DNA of 64,000 nucleotides, from positions 611,313-675,312 of the forward strand of contig JADKEA010000019.1 in assembly GCA_016718275.1 (NCBI GenBank). Direction: 5' to 3'. A program made the translations under genes and the position numbers. Below are positions 8,642 to 17,312 of the stretch, piece after piece. This DNA comes from Candidatus Villigracilis affinis (GTDB lineage Bacteria > Chloroflexota > Anaerolineae > Anaerolineales > Villigracilaceae). A model generated the notes under the pieces. That model saw only the letters and a list, made by a program, of their open reading frames with translations. It ran no database searches and was not told the origin of the DNA. Positions within the stretch are counted from its first letter, which is position 1, and each line of letters opens with the position of its first letter.

Positions 8642-9139
8642 TTATTCCTTAATCTCATGCGCCTTGGGAGACAATGCGCGATGCATATCGAGCTCGGCCT
8701 GGGCGTAGGGAATGGAAAACACGAATCCCCATTCTCCAAGCAGGGAGGTCTGTGACTGTTTCAAAACCACCTGGTCATTATCGTTAAGAGATTTTGCCTT
8801 TTGGAAGGCATGAAGGTCACAGATGATGTGACAGAGCGACTCGGTACGGCCATCCCTTTGCATTTCCTGCAGGCGGGTCTTGCGTTCGTGGCGGTCTTCA
8901 GGGAGCGGTTTGCCCGGACTCGACAGGATGTTGATCATTTTCTTGAACTCTGTCTGTGGGGTGGGTGGGCGCAATCTGGTTTCCAGTTTGGCATCCGCCG
9001 GGACCCAAACGGTCAGGTCCCTAACTTGTACTGCATAGTAAAGGGTCGTCGCTCCGGCGAGATCCCGCTCTTCCAGGCGGACGACCTGTCCAAATCCATA
9101 CGTCCAGTGCATGACTGGATCGCCTTCGTGAAAATTCAT
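8642..9139 (-). CDS. CarD/CdnL-type transcription regulator
   Basis: 165 residues. The N-terminal 55 residues match the CarD/TRCF RNA-polymerase-interacting domain: FHEGDPVMHWTYGFGQVV, then LYYAVQ and LTVWVP. The rest is helical, as in CarD/CdnL proteins, which bind the RNAP beta subunit and stabilise open promoter complexes. Length is typical (about 160). A strong AGGAGAAA ribosome site precedes the ATG at 9139. It is co-directional and closely spaced with an SRPBCC protein upstream and a small protein downstream. Confidence 0.8.
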   Translation of the reverse strand: MNFHEGDPVMHWTYGFGQVVRLEERDLAGATTLYYAVQVRDLTVWVPADAKLETRLRPPTPQTEFKKMINILSSPGKPLPEDRHERKTRLQEMQRDGRTESLCHIICDLHAFQKAKSLNDNDQVVLKQSQTSLLGEWGFVFSIPYAQAELDMHRALSPKAHEIKE

Positions 9140-9161
9140 AAGTTTCTCCTGACTAAAAGGT

Positions 9162-9641
9162 TCACATTTTTGATGGTTGAGGGTCTGTGTCGAAAGCCGT
9201 CACGACTCGCTTTACTTCGAGAAGGTTTTTGAGTATTGCCAGGTTTTCCTTTAGTTGCTTTTTCATTTTTTTTTCCAATATCCCTTCATCGGGCTGGAAA
9301 AAATTGACCACATTGGCCTGCGTCGAAATGTTGACTTTGGTGCTGCCTTCGGCCATTTCAAATGTGTACGTGGTTTGTGAAAGCAATGGGCCGGAAAGGG
9401 ATTTGAAGCCGTATTTTTTATTCGGCTCGAATTCGGTCACCTCGAACGTGCTTTGAATCCGATGCCCCATCAAGTGCCCTACGCTGCGAAAAACGGTTCC
9501 GATGTTTTCGGTACCTTCGGAAAGCGTGGCTGACGCCAATGTCCCATACTGCCATTGAAAGTCATTCTCGGGCTTGCATACAAAATCGAAGACCTTTTTG
9601 ATGGGCTGGTAGATTAGCGTACTGATATTTAAATTGATCAT
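9162..9641 (-). CDS. SRPBCC-family (START/Bet v1-like) protein
   Basis: 159 residues with the usual SRPBCC opening INLNISTLIYQPIKKVFDFV, a central GHRIQSTFEVTEFEPNKKY strand pair and a C-terminal helix of lysine-rich sequence. Such proteins form a hydrophobic cavity for lipids, polyketides or stress ligands; the ligand is not predictable. It lies 22 bp from each of its minus-strand neighbours, so it is probably co-transcribed. A second, divergent SRPBCC gene lies at 15685. Confidence 0.75.
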   Translation of the reverse strand: MINLNISTLIYQPIKKVFDFVCKPENDFQWQYGTLASATLSEGTENIGTVFRSVGHLMGHRIQSTFEVTEFEPNKKYGFKSLSGPLLSQTTYTFEMAEGSTKVNISTQANVVNFFQPDEGILEKKMKKQLKENLAILKNLLEVKRVVTAFDTDPQPSKM

Positions 9642-9663
9642 TCAACTCTTTTCTAGACTTGCG

Positions 9664-10071
9664 TTACTTCGTTTTAGGTTCTGCATCTTTCTGCTCGGAT
9701 GCCAACCCTTCATCTTGAGCCTTTTTGGCTGCGGTTTGTTTTGCTTCATGACTATCGCGCCGCATGGAGTTGTAATAGGCTGCATTGTCTTTTTCGCTGT
9801 TGCGTTCTCCAGCCACCTTTCGCCCGCTGATGAACAAGACAGCCGCCACCGCAGTGACCAGACTGCCCATGCACACACCTTGCGGCAGGGAATATCCACG
9901 CGTGTTTTGGATGAGACTTCCCAATAGAACAGCAACCGTAAGTGCGATGGCTCCAACCACAAAAGCGCGGATGAACTTGGCCCTATCGTTATTTACATAT
10001 AACTGGCTTGACCCGGGAATTAAAACGTTTATCAAACCCGCCAGCAGGGGGTTTTTAGTTTTCTTGTCCAT
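9664..10071 (-). CDS. Small membrane protein with charged C-terminal tail
   Basis: 135 residues. Two transmembrane helices are visible: AFVVGAIALTVAVLLGSLI (about 34-53) and GVCMGSLVTAVAAVLFIS (about 65-82). The N-terminus NPLLAGLINVLIPGSSQLYVNN resembles short membrane proteins of the TM2 type. The last 50 residues are charged and low-complexity. The start at 10071 has a strong AAAAGGAGT site. First gene of the small minus-strand operon, 146 bp after the SARP gene. Function unknown. Confidence 0.65.
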   Translation of the reverse strand: MDKKTKNPLLAGLINVLIPGSSQLYVNNDRAKFIRAFVVGAIALTVAVLLGSLIQNTRGYSLPQGVCMGSLVTAVAAVLFISGRKVAGERNSEKDNAAYYNSMRRDSHEAKQTAAKKAQDEGLASEQKDAEPKTK

Positions 10072-10217
10072 AAGTTACTCCTTTTCTAAGGAGAGAAGAC
10101 GTTCCACAAATCCCCTTCCAGATCCCATGATCTCTCAATTTCATTGTAGCACGTTCACTGGTGAATCGTTCGAGCAGTTTTGTACGCCAAACATGAAAAG
10201 CAGATTTCAACCTGCCT

Positions 10218-13200
10218 TTAGCTGACCAAAACCTTCTGCACATCCGGGCGGGAGAGGAATATCTCCCTGAGTTCTTCTGTCCCTGCATGATCGGCGATGA
10301 GCAATGCCTCGCGGTTGACTCGTTCCTTTAATTGAATCACCGCTGATTTATTCCCTTGTTCCGCTTCCAGCTTCCCAAGCATCGAACACATTGCCCATAC
10401 TTCGCGATGTGCGCCCATTTCATCGGCCAGCGCCAATGCCTCAGTCAGGCTTTGAACTGCCTCTGCTTGATTCCCGGCTGCCTTTAAAATCCTCGCTTGC
10501 AAATACAAGATGCTTGGTTTGAGATGCAGCAAATTTAGTTCATTGAATTTTTCCAAAAGTTGATCCACGCAGCGAGTTGCCCGGGCCAATTCACCTTTTG
10601 CCAGTGCCAACTCTGCCTCCGCCGCTAAAATGGAATGTGTCTCCCACCAGCCCGGATAGTTCTGTGATTTTATATCGAAATTCTCCCAGCCGGTTTTTAC
10701 TGCCGCCTCTGCCTCTATTAAATCTCCGCAGTGTATTTGTAGAATGGCCAGTATTGCAAATGCGGCAGAACGCCCGGTGCTGTTGATATGGTCGTGGTAT
10801 TCGATTGCTTTACGACAATATCGGATGCCTGCAGCATAAGCGCCCAGATCGTAACAGCACCAGGCCAGTTGCTGAAAAATGTCGATCCACAGCCCGGCGA
10901 CGATCTGTGTCTCTGCCATCTCCAATGCAGGCAGGAGTGATTCGAATGCCAAATCGTACTTGCCGCACAAGATGTGAATCACATTATGTGTGGTCGCCAG
11001 GGCATAGACTGAGGTGGAACTTCCCAACGCTTGGTTTGTTTGATACGCCTCCTGCAAAGAAATGAGAGCAGTGTCGAATTTTCCTGTCTCCATGTAAATG
11101 ATCGCCAGGTTGTGCAAGCTGCTTAATACCCTTGGGCGGTAATCGAGTTCACGATGGATCTCTGTCGCTTCCAATAAAAGCGATTCGGCTTGTTCGAGTT
11201 GACCCAGCCACAGGAACGCCACGCCTAGTTCCAGCATGGCCATCCCCAACTGCTCGCGTGAGCCAACCTTGCGCGCCAGTGCCTCTGCCGCACGCAAGTG
11301 GCCGATGGTTGGCTCGATCTGTTCGGCACTATACTTGTGGATCATGGCAAGGCTCATCTCAATCTCTGCCTGTGCCTTCAAATCACCCAGCTCCTGTGCA
11401 AGTGGCAAAGCCTGCAAAGCTAATTCCCGTGCCAGGTCCAGATTTTGCGTATCGTAATGCCCGGGGAGTATGACACAACGCGCCACCAGTGCGGCCAGTT
11501 CCATTTTACGGTTGTCACGTGCGGAAGCCTGTGCCTGCATCTCCTCATAGACATTCAATGCCTCGCGATGGTGAAACTCCATCTCGTATGCCTTGCCGAG
11601 GCTCATGTAAAGCTGTTCGAAGATGACTGGCGCCGCGTCTGTTTTCTTCTCATAGAGCAGCGAACGGGCGGTTTCGAAATGTTGGATGGCGCCTGCCGTC
11701 GCAAAAAGACGCATCGCTTCTTTCCCCGCCTGTAAACTGTGTTGAAAAGCGAAAGGCCATTCCTTCGCCGACAATGCGTGATGAGCCAATTCTGCAGGCG
11801 GCGCTTTTGATTCTGTCAGACCTGCCAAAGCTCGCCGATGAAAGATCAGCTGGCGCGCCTCACTGAGCTGGGTGTAAACGATCTCGCGGATGCGGTCATG
11901 TGAAATGGTGTAGGGACGGGCTTCATTTTTTATTTCAAGGATCATGTGCGCCAACAGCAATTCATCCAACGCATTCAGGCTGTCTTGCACATCAATGCCT
12001 GAAATTTGACAAAGGCGTTCAAAACTGCAATTGCGCCCGATCACCGCCGCCGCCGCCAAAATGGACGAAGCCGATTGGCTCAACCATTCAAGACGCGAAA
12101 CCACCACATCGCGAATGGCAGGGGCCAACGATTGCGATCCCATGGTTTTTAAGTTTGCAAGCGTGGCAGGGATATCCAGTTTGCTGGCGGGTGCTTCGCC
12201 AACCCATATCAATGCGCCGTATTCATCCAATGCGGTCAGGGTCTCGGTGAGAAAAAAAGGCTGTCCCGACGTTTCCGCCGTAAGCCAGGCGGAAAATTCA
12301 GAAGTGCCCACTGCGTTTTCACCTGCCATAGAAGCGATCAATTGACCGAGATCGTCCATATTCATGGCTGAAAGGCTAAAACGCGTGATCTGAATATCGC
12401 GGGTCAGGCCGCTCATCCAATCACGCAGGGTGGCCCCAAACCCCAGCGCCTCACTGCGCATCAGGATCAAAAGCAGGATGCGGCTGTGGCTTTTTCGCCA
12501 ATTGCGGCTGAGGTAATGAAGCAGTTCCAACGTTTCCGCATCTGCCCATTGCAAGTCATCCATCAGCCAGATCAACGGCCGTTTTGCAGAAAGCGCCTCG
12601 GCAAGGCGTGCGATGGCCTCGAACAATCTTGCGCGGGCGGTGGCATCATTGCCAGCGGTCGGCGGCAGATCAGGATAACGCTCACGCAACTCGGGCAGGA
12701 TGCGGGTAAGCTCGGCAAGCCAGGCATCATCGAGCAGGTCCTCCGGGGCGTTCTCGCGCTCCAGCCGTTCACGCAGGGAGTCAATGATGGGCTGATAGGG
12801 GAGGAGTTGACCGCTGGTCTCGAAGGCGCGTCCTCGCAAAACATCTGCACCTTCGGTGCCGGCCCATTTCAGAAACTCTTCCGACAGGCGCGTTTTACCG
12901 ATGCCCGATTCACCAGACACGACCACAACTTGCGGCCTGCCTTTTTGAATGAGATGAAAAGCCTGCACCAGACCTTGATATTCATGCGAGCGGCCTACAA
13001 ATGGAATGTGGAACGCTTCTTCCCGCGCCTCAGCCTGCTCGGCAAAAACTGAAGCAGGAGTCTCCCCCGAGCGAATGTACGCCAGCGTTGCTTCTGTTTC
13101 CGCTGAGGGTTCAATGCCCAGCTCCTTTTTCAGCAGGGTACGGCAGGTTTCATAAGTTTGCAGCGCGGCAGAACGATCCCCGTTAAGGAAGTGCAAACGC

Positions 13201-13814
13201 ATCAGACGCTGGTAAGCGGACTCATTAAGAGAATCCGAAATCAGCCAGCGGATGACCGTTTCGATGGCGGGTTGAATAAGATGATGTTCCAGTTGGTGCA
13301 GGGAGAGGCGGTCATGGAGAAGATTTTGGCGATGCCCCCAGTTGGCACGTTGGATTATTAACCACTCATCGAAGGCGGGAGAATCGGGCAGGGAGAATCC
13401 TTCCAGGAAGAGGCCGCGTGAGGCTTTGGAGGCGTTTTCCAACCCAGCGACGTTGGGCTGTGGAACCTTTAGCGGCTGGGATTCTGTTGTTGTTTTTGCA
13501 ACCAGTTCAAGGTCAAGGAAAGAAGCGAGCGCAGCATTGAATCCAACTCGGTCGCCTTCGATCCGCAGCGGTTCATCCACACCGCGCAAGGCATCCTTGA
13601 TGCGCGCGAGGGTGTTGCGCAGGGCCGACTGTGCCAGATGCGTTTCGCTTTCGGGCCAGAAGAACGCCAGCAATTTTTCGCGCGGATGCACGCCGCCTTC
13701 GACCACCAGATAGGCAAACAGAGCGAGTGCCTTGCGGGTGGCAAATTTCAGCGTTCTACCGCCAAGTGCAACTTCGGGCGGACCGAGAAATTTTAGTTCC
13801 AATTCATCTGACAA
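10218..13814 (-). CDS. SARP-type regulator: BTAD DNA-binding domain, AAA/STAND ATPase, TPR repeats
   Basis: 1198 residues, AfsR-like in plan. The OmpR-like winged helix (about 5-90, FATRKALALFAYL and PREKLLAFFW) is followed by a bacterial transcriptional activation domain (about 95-250). Next is an AAA_16-type ATPase with Walker A VVSGESGIGKTRL near 300 and Walker B LIWLMDDLQWAD near 415, then a long tetratricopeptide-rich half (about 690-1190). SARP proteins bind direct repeats spaced by one helical turn and recruit RNAP. Just that element occurs twice nearby (13896 and 15229), so local autoregulation is likely. The ATPase and TPR parts probably sense a ligand or partner. Confidence 0.88.
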   Translation of the reverse strand: MSDELELKFLGPPEVALGGRTLKFATRKALALFAYLVVEGGVHPREKLLAFFWPESETHLAQSALRNTLARIKDALRGVDEPLRIEGDRVGFNAALASFLDLELVAKTTTESQPLKVPQPNVAGLENASKASRGLFLEGFSLPDSPAFDEWLIIQRANWGHRQNLLHDRLSLHQLEHHLIQPAIETVIRWLISDSLNESAYQRLMRLHFLNGDRSAALQTYETCRTLLKKELGIEPSAETEATLAYIRSGETPASVFAEQAEAREEAFHIPFVGRSHEYQGLVQAFHLIQKGRPQVVVVSGESGIGKTRLSEEFLKWAGTEGADVLRGRAFETSGQLLPYQPIIDSLRERLERENAPEDLLDDAWLAELTRILPELRERYPDLPPTAGNDATARARLFEAIARLAEALSAKRPLIWLMDDLQWADAETLELLHYLSRNWRKSHSRILLLILMRSEALGFGATLRDWMSGLTRDIQITRFSLSAMNMDDLGQLIASMAGENAVGTSEFSAWLTAETSGQPFFLTETLTALDEYGALIWVGEAPASKLDIPATLANLKTMGSQSLAPAIRDVVVSRLEWLSQSASSILAAAAVIGRNCSFERLCQISGIDVQDSLNALDELLLAHMILEIKNEARPYTISHDRIREIVYTQLSEARQLIFHRRALAGLTESKAPPAELAHHALSAKEWPFAFQHSLQAGKEAMRLFATAGAIQHFETARSLLYEKKTDAAPVIFEQLYMSLGKAYEMEFHHREALNVYEEMQAQASARDNRKMELAALVARCVILPGHYDTQNLDLARELALQALPLAQELGDLKAQAEIEMSLAMIHKYSAEQIEPTIGHLRAAEALARKVGSREQLGMAMLELGVAFLWLGQLEQAESLLLEATEIHRELDYRPRVLSSLHNLAIIYMETGKFDTALISLQEAYQTNQALGSSTSVYALATTHNVIHILCGKYDLAFESLLPALEMAETQIVAGLWIDIFQQLAWCCYDLGAYAAGIRYCRKAIEYHDHINSTGRSAAFAILAILQIHCGDLIEAEAAVKTGWENFDIKSQNYPGWWETHSILAAEAELALAKGELARATRCVDQLLEKFNELNLLHLKPSILYLQARILKAAGNQAEAVQSLTEALALADEMGAHREVWAMCSMLGKLEAEQGNKSAVIQLKERVNREALLIADHAGTEELREIFLSRPDVQKVLVS

Positions 13815-13895
13815 TCATCGTCTCCAGTTTTGGCCGCCCCCAGCGCGAGATTTCTGTTAAATCACCGCCTGAAATGGCAGCCCGAACCCGATCCT

Positions 13896-13928
13896 TGATA
13901 CGTTTTTGATACGCTCACTTTGTAGACT
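13896..13928 (+). promoter_or_regulatory. SARP-like promoter A: 11-bp-spaced TGATACG repeats and -10 box
   Basis: TGATACG at 13896-13902 and 13907-13913 gives an 11-bp period, followed 9 bp later by a TAGACT -10 box (13923-13928). SARP activators typically bind heptamer direct repeats of 11-bp period about 8 bp upstream of the -10, replacing the -35 box. It faces the lipoprotein at 14070 and sits 82 bp upstream of the SARP gene's own start. A near copy occurs at 15229. Confidence 0.65.
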
Positions 13929-14069
13929 GTGACTATCGCAAATGTCTGATTTGGGTTGTTAAAACACAAAAACTCGTAACCGATGTGTTTTTGGCCACTA
14001 ATCATTATACGGTCAAAATCAGGCTTTGCGGCGTAATGACAATTTTTCAAAACTCACAAAGGAGAAAAA

Positions 14070-15040
14070 ATGAAACAATCCATACAAAAGAAACAAAAAC
14101 GCACGATTCCCGCCCTGTTCTGGCTGTTTGCCATTGTATTCATTCTGGCCTGCAATTTAACCAACAGTGGAGTGCAGCAACAGCCTGCATTTGACCCGAC
14201 CAAGGCAGCGCTTGAGCTTCAGGCCACTACGGTGGCGTTACAGATGACCCAGTCGGCGCTTAATGCCCAGCCTGCCGCCGTCCAGCCGACTGCGCCCCCA
14301 GCGGCAGAGCAACCTGTGGCACAACTGCGCCTGCATTGCCTCAACCCACCGCCACGGCAGATGTTGAAGCGCGCATCCGTGCCGCGAATGTGCTCGTTTA
14401 TGAGAATACAGATGAATTGAACATCGGCATGTGGGTTCAGGATGCCCTCGAAGGCATGGGCATTAAATACACCCAGACTGGTTCCTATAGTGGGCATTTC
14501 ATGGAGTTTCTGAATTCCGGCAAACCCTATGACCTGATCATTGTTGATGCGGAATCAAAAGACATTATTTCTGGTGAGTTCTGGGATGTGATCAACACCC
14601 GCCTGACTCGTGACAAAGCCGCCCTGATCGCTGAAGTTTGGTATCTGGAAAGCGAAGCCAACGGTCCGATCAGCAAGATCCTAAGCGGATGCGGGGTCAG
14701 CTTCCGAAAGAGTTTTGAACTCTCCGATTCGATTTACTGGTGGGATCCTACACATCCCATTTTCAACGAACCCAATTCCGTGCTTCCGCTTTTGCACTTT
14801 GATCGCTTCTGGGCGAATGGTGCGGGGGATCAGATCCGCCTCGGTGGTTCTGGTAATGCCACCATGCTGGCGGGACTCTCAGCGAAGCAAAGCGACGAAG
14901 GTGTGCTTGCCACCTGCTATGACGGGCGAGTGATCATCCAGACCTTCTCCGACCATGATTACAAGCAGGGAGATATCATCCCGCTTTGGCAAAACTACAT
15001 TCACTACACGTTGAAGAATCACTTTTTGGCTGTGCCATAA
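14070..15040 (+). pseudogene. Lipoprotein with an uncharacterised alpha/beta domain, one frameshift
   Basis: Two overlapping frames make one protein. The first has a lipoprotein signal peptide (lipobox IFILAC, cysteine near residue 28) and a Pro/Ala/Thr/Gln-rich linker. It loses frame near 14318-14322, where one missing A changes a TTAPALPQPTATA-like linker. The second frame (open from 14336) carries a soluble domain starting ARIRAANVLVYENTDE, with alternating strands and helices (YDLIIVDAESKD, ALIAEVWYLES). It ends in a WQNYIHYTLKNH helix and suggests a flavodoxin- or amidotransferase-like fold. A good AAAGGAG site precedes the ATG. Likely a cell-surface protein controlled by the SARP regulator through promoter A. 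No known function recognised. Confidence 0.7.
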
Positions 15041-15228
15041 AAATTGCAGAATCAGCGTGGGGGTGAAGGCAAATAAGATCACTTTGAATGGGAGTGCCGA
15101 CCAGGTTGGCACTCCCTGAAAAATTTAATCCAATTTTACTTACGAATACGTTCTTATTTCTAGAATATAGGTTGTTGGGGAAATTGTTGAATTTTATATG
15201 TACTACCAACTGAGCCCTGCATATTTCA

Positions 15229-15261
15229 TGATACGCCCTTGATACGCTCATTATGTAGACT
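15229..15261 (+). promoter_or_regulatory. SARP-like promoter B, paralogue of promoter A
   Basis: TGATACG at 15229-15235 and 15240-15246 (11-bp period), then a 9-bp spacer and TAGACT at 15256-15261. The similarity to promoter A continues downstream (TGTAGACTGT and TATCGCAA...GTCTG shared), over about 57 bp in all. It would drive the short S-layer-homology frame at 15299. Confidence 0.62.
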
Positions 15262-15298
15262 GTCTATATCGCAATTGTCTGGTTTAAGACTTTGAAAT

Positions 15299-15594
15299 GT
15301 GAAATCTTTCGATGCATTGATGTTTTGCCCTGCAACCCAACTTCCGCGTGAACAGGTCGTTATTTTTGGGTTGAAGATGAAGTATGGCGTGAATTATCTT
15401 CCGCCCGTCGGCACCGGAACTGTATTCGCTGATGTTGGCTCGACTTACTGGGCCAAGGATTGGATCGAGCAGGCTTATGTCGACGGTTTACTGCCCGCTG
15501 CGGTTCCCCGCCAGGCAAACCTTTATTCGGGGGAATTGGTGACCCGGCGGGGGCCTATGTGATCGTAAAAGCCAAGAGTCTTCCCACGCCTTAG
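15299..15594 (+). pseudogene. Truncated S-layer-homology (SLH) tail, frameshifted
   Basis: Sequence begins mid-repeat (FCPATQLPREQVVIFGLK), then a full SLH core GTVFADVGSTYWAKDWIEQ and AYVDGLLPA. After VTR the frame is lost at a G-run near 15546-15555; with one G restored it reads AGAYVIVKAKSLPTP and stops at 15592-15594. SLH domains anchor surface proteins to the cell wall and normally come as three repeats at one end of a large protein. Only about 1.5 are here and the GTG start has no ribosome site, so this is a remnant brought next to promoter B. Confidence 0.65.
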
Positions 15595-15620
15595 CCTTTT
15601 CAATAAGTGAGTGAAAAAAA

Positions 15621-15656
15621 AGAGACAGTCGCCTTTTCGAAAAGGTGACTGTCTCT
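15621..15656 (-). terminator. Long hairpin oriented as a minus-strand terminator
   Basis: A 17-bp stem with one G-T pair (AGAGACAGTCGCCTTTT at 15621-15637 against 15640-15656) and a 2-nt gap. An A8 run immediately before it becomes U8 on the minus strand, so it has intrinsic-terminator form only in that direction, although both neighbouring genes are on the plus strand. Confidence 0.55.
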
Positions 15657-15684
15657 CACCAACGATTTTCAGCGCAGGAGAAAC

Positions 15685-16119
15685 ATGATGAAAGTGGAAC
15701 TTACCGAAACATTCAATTTTCCGCCTGAAGCCATTTTCACTGTCCTCGCTGATATTCCGCATCATGTGGATTGGGTGGAGGAACCGATCGAATTAACAAG
15801 CCTGATCGGCGGCCCTGCCAAACTTGGCACAAAGTGGGAGCAGAACGCCAATCGTTTCGGAAAAAGGCTATTTCTGTTGAATACATGCAATATATATGAA
15901 GCCAATCGAAAGTTTGGCTGGAAAACGGAAAAGCCTTTTCTGGCTCAGGTCACATTTTTATTGGAAGCCGACAAGGGTGTAACGAAACTTACCTGGAGTA
16001 TCGAATCAGATGAGGGTGGAATCGTCCAACTCGCTGAACCTTTGTTGATCAAGCAAACCAACCTGATCATACGAAATTCATTTGCCCGTTTGAAGAAGTA
16101 TCTACAATCCAGAGCATAG
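15685..16119 (+). CDS. SRPBCC-family (START-like) protein
   Basis: 144 residues; MKVELTETFNFPPEAIFTVLADIPHHVDWV is cut here to its hallmarks: an opening beta strand, then PPEAIFTVLAD and HHVDWV, as in polyketide-cyclase-like SRPBCC proteins. It ends with an amphipathic helix (IIRNSFARLKKYLQS). AGGAG lies 7 nt before tandem ATGs at 15685 and 15688. Ligand unknown. It precedes the LacI promoter and is not obviously part of the sugar locus. Confidence 0.72.
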   Translation: MMKVELTETFNFPPEAIFTVLADIPHHVDWVEEPIELTSLIGGPAKLGTKWEQNANRFGKRLFLLNTCNIYEANRKFGWKTEKPFLAQVTFLLEADKGVTKLTWSIESDEGGIVQLAEPLLIKQTNLIIRNSFARLKKYLQSRA

Positions 16120-16141
16120 TAACAAAATTACACTCAACCCG

Positions 16142-16170
16142 TTGACATTGTGGGGGAGTTTCGATATACT
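16142..16170 (+). promoter_or_regulatory. Near-consensus sigma-70 promoter of the lacI-type gene
   Basis: Perfect -35 TTGACA (16142-16147), 17-bp spacer and TATACT -10 (16165-16170). The expected start point near 16177 falls inside the tandem operators, giving a leader of only about 25 nt with no clear ribosome site. Confidence 0.75.
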
Positions 16171-16171
16171 G

Positions 16172-16198
16172 TGAAAACGCTTTCTGAAAACGCTTTCA
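16172..16198. promoter_or_regulatory. Two overlapping LacI-family operators
   Basis: TGAAAACGCTTTCT (16172-16185) and the full palindrome TGAAAACGCTTTCA (16185-16198) overlap by one base, just downstream of the -10 box and 3 bp before the ATG of the LacI-type gene. The central CG and A/T-rich arms fit LacI/GalR operators. Binding here would block initiation, so autorepression relieved by a sugar ligand is likely. No second copy was noticed elsewhere in the window. Confidence 0.75.
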
Positions 16199-16201
16199 CG
16201 C

Positions 16202-17230
16202 ATGAAAAAGACGAGAAAATACGCCACAATTTCTGATGTTGCAGAACATGCGGGGGTTTCCATCGCCACGGTGAGCCGCGTGCTGACTGGGAACACGCCT
16301 GTCATCGAGGAGACTGCCGAGCGCGTGCGTGCTGCGATCGCTGAGTTGCGCTTTGTCCCGCGTACGGCGGCGCGCACCCTTGCCAGCCGTAAAACGAACA
16401 CCATTGGCTTGATCCTTTCCGAGATTGGCGGCGCGTTTTTTCCGCACCTGCTCAAAGGCATTGAAGCGGAAGTGCGTACAGCGGGCTACGAGTTGCTGAT
16501 TCACTCCACGCAGGGCGTGCGTCAACATCAACACCGCGCAGTGGGGGAACATAATACAGACGGACTGCTCGTCTTCACCTCCAGCCTTGAACTCGATGAA
16601 TTGAAACGCCTGCACAGCATGAATTTTCCGCTTGTGTTGATGCATCAAACCCCACCCGCAGACTTGAATATCCCAGTCATCACCATTGAAAATAAGGACG
16701 GCGCTGAAATGCTGGTCAGTCATCTGATCGAAAAGCATGGTCGGCGTCGAATCGTTTATATGCAGGGACCTGAAGGACACGAAGATTCGCAATGGCGCGA
16801 GCGCGGTTATCGTGAGGCGCTGGAAAAACACAATATTCCTTTTGACCCCAGCCTCGTTGTTAAAGGTGAATTCGATGAGGAACAGGCCAGTTCAACCATG
16901 CAACAAATGATCGCGGATGGAATTGAATTTGATGCGGTCTTCGCCGGGGATGATGACGCCGCGATGGGTGTGTACCGCGCTTTGAAGCTGACCAGTCGCA
17001 TCATCCCTGACGATGTAGCGGTTGTCGGTTTCGATGACATTCAATTTGCCCGATACATTTCCCCCGCGCTGACGACGATCCGCGCGCCGATCGAAGAAGT
17101 AGGGCGCGAAGCTGTCCGCCAGCTGATCCACTTGTTGAACGGGCAGCAGGCCCAAAGTCTGGTTTTGATGCGCACAGAGTTGGTCATCCGCGAATCGTGT
17201 GGATGTGCGCTATCCGATCATCATCAATGA
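16202..17230 (+). CDS. LacI-family transcriptional regulator
   Basis: 342 residues. The N-terminal helix-turn-helix and hinge, ATISDVAEHAGVSIATVSRV (about 7-27), is textbook LacI. A periplasmic-binding-protein-like effector domain follows (TIGLILSEIGGAFF near 68; DDVAVVGFDDIQFARYI and LTTIRAP near 265-290). The C-terminus ELVIRESCG is also typical. It heads the sugar locus and is about 80 bp upstream of the ABC substrate-binding gene. The tandem operator at its own start argues for autoregulation and control of the importer. Ligand unknown; plausibly the imported sugar or an intracellular derivative. Confidence 0.92.
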   Translation: MKKTRKYATISDVAEHAGVSIATVSRVLTGNTPVIEETAERVRAAIAELRFVPRTAARTLASRKTNTIGLILSEIGGAFFPHLLKGIEAEVRTAGYELLIHSTQGVRQHQHRAVGEHNTDGLLVFTSSLELDELKRLHSMNFPLVLMHQTPPADLNIPVITIENKDGAEMLVSHLIEKHGRRRIVYMQGPEGHEDSQWRERGYREALEKHNIPFDPSLVVKGEFDEEQASSTMQQMIADGIEFDAVFAGDDDAAMGVYRALKLTSRIIPDDVAVVGFDDIQFARYISPALTTIRAPIEEVGREAVRQLIHLLNGQQAQSLVLMRTELVIRESCGCALSDHHQ

Positions 17231-17312
17231 CCGAGGAGGTGTCGGCAAAGAGATATAGGAGAAGAAACGAAATGAAGAGTACCCATTCCATTAATCATCT
17301 CTGGAGGAGCAA

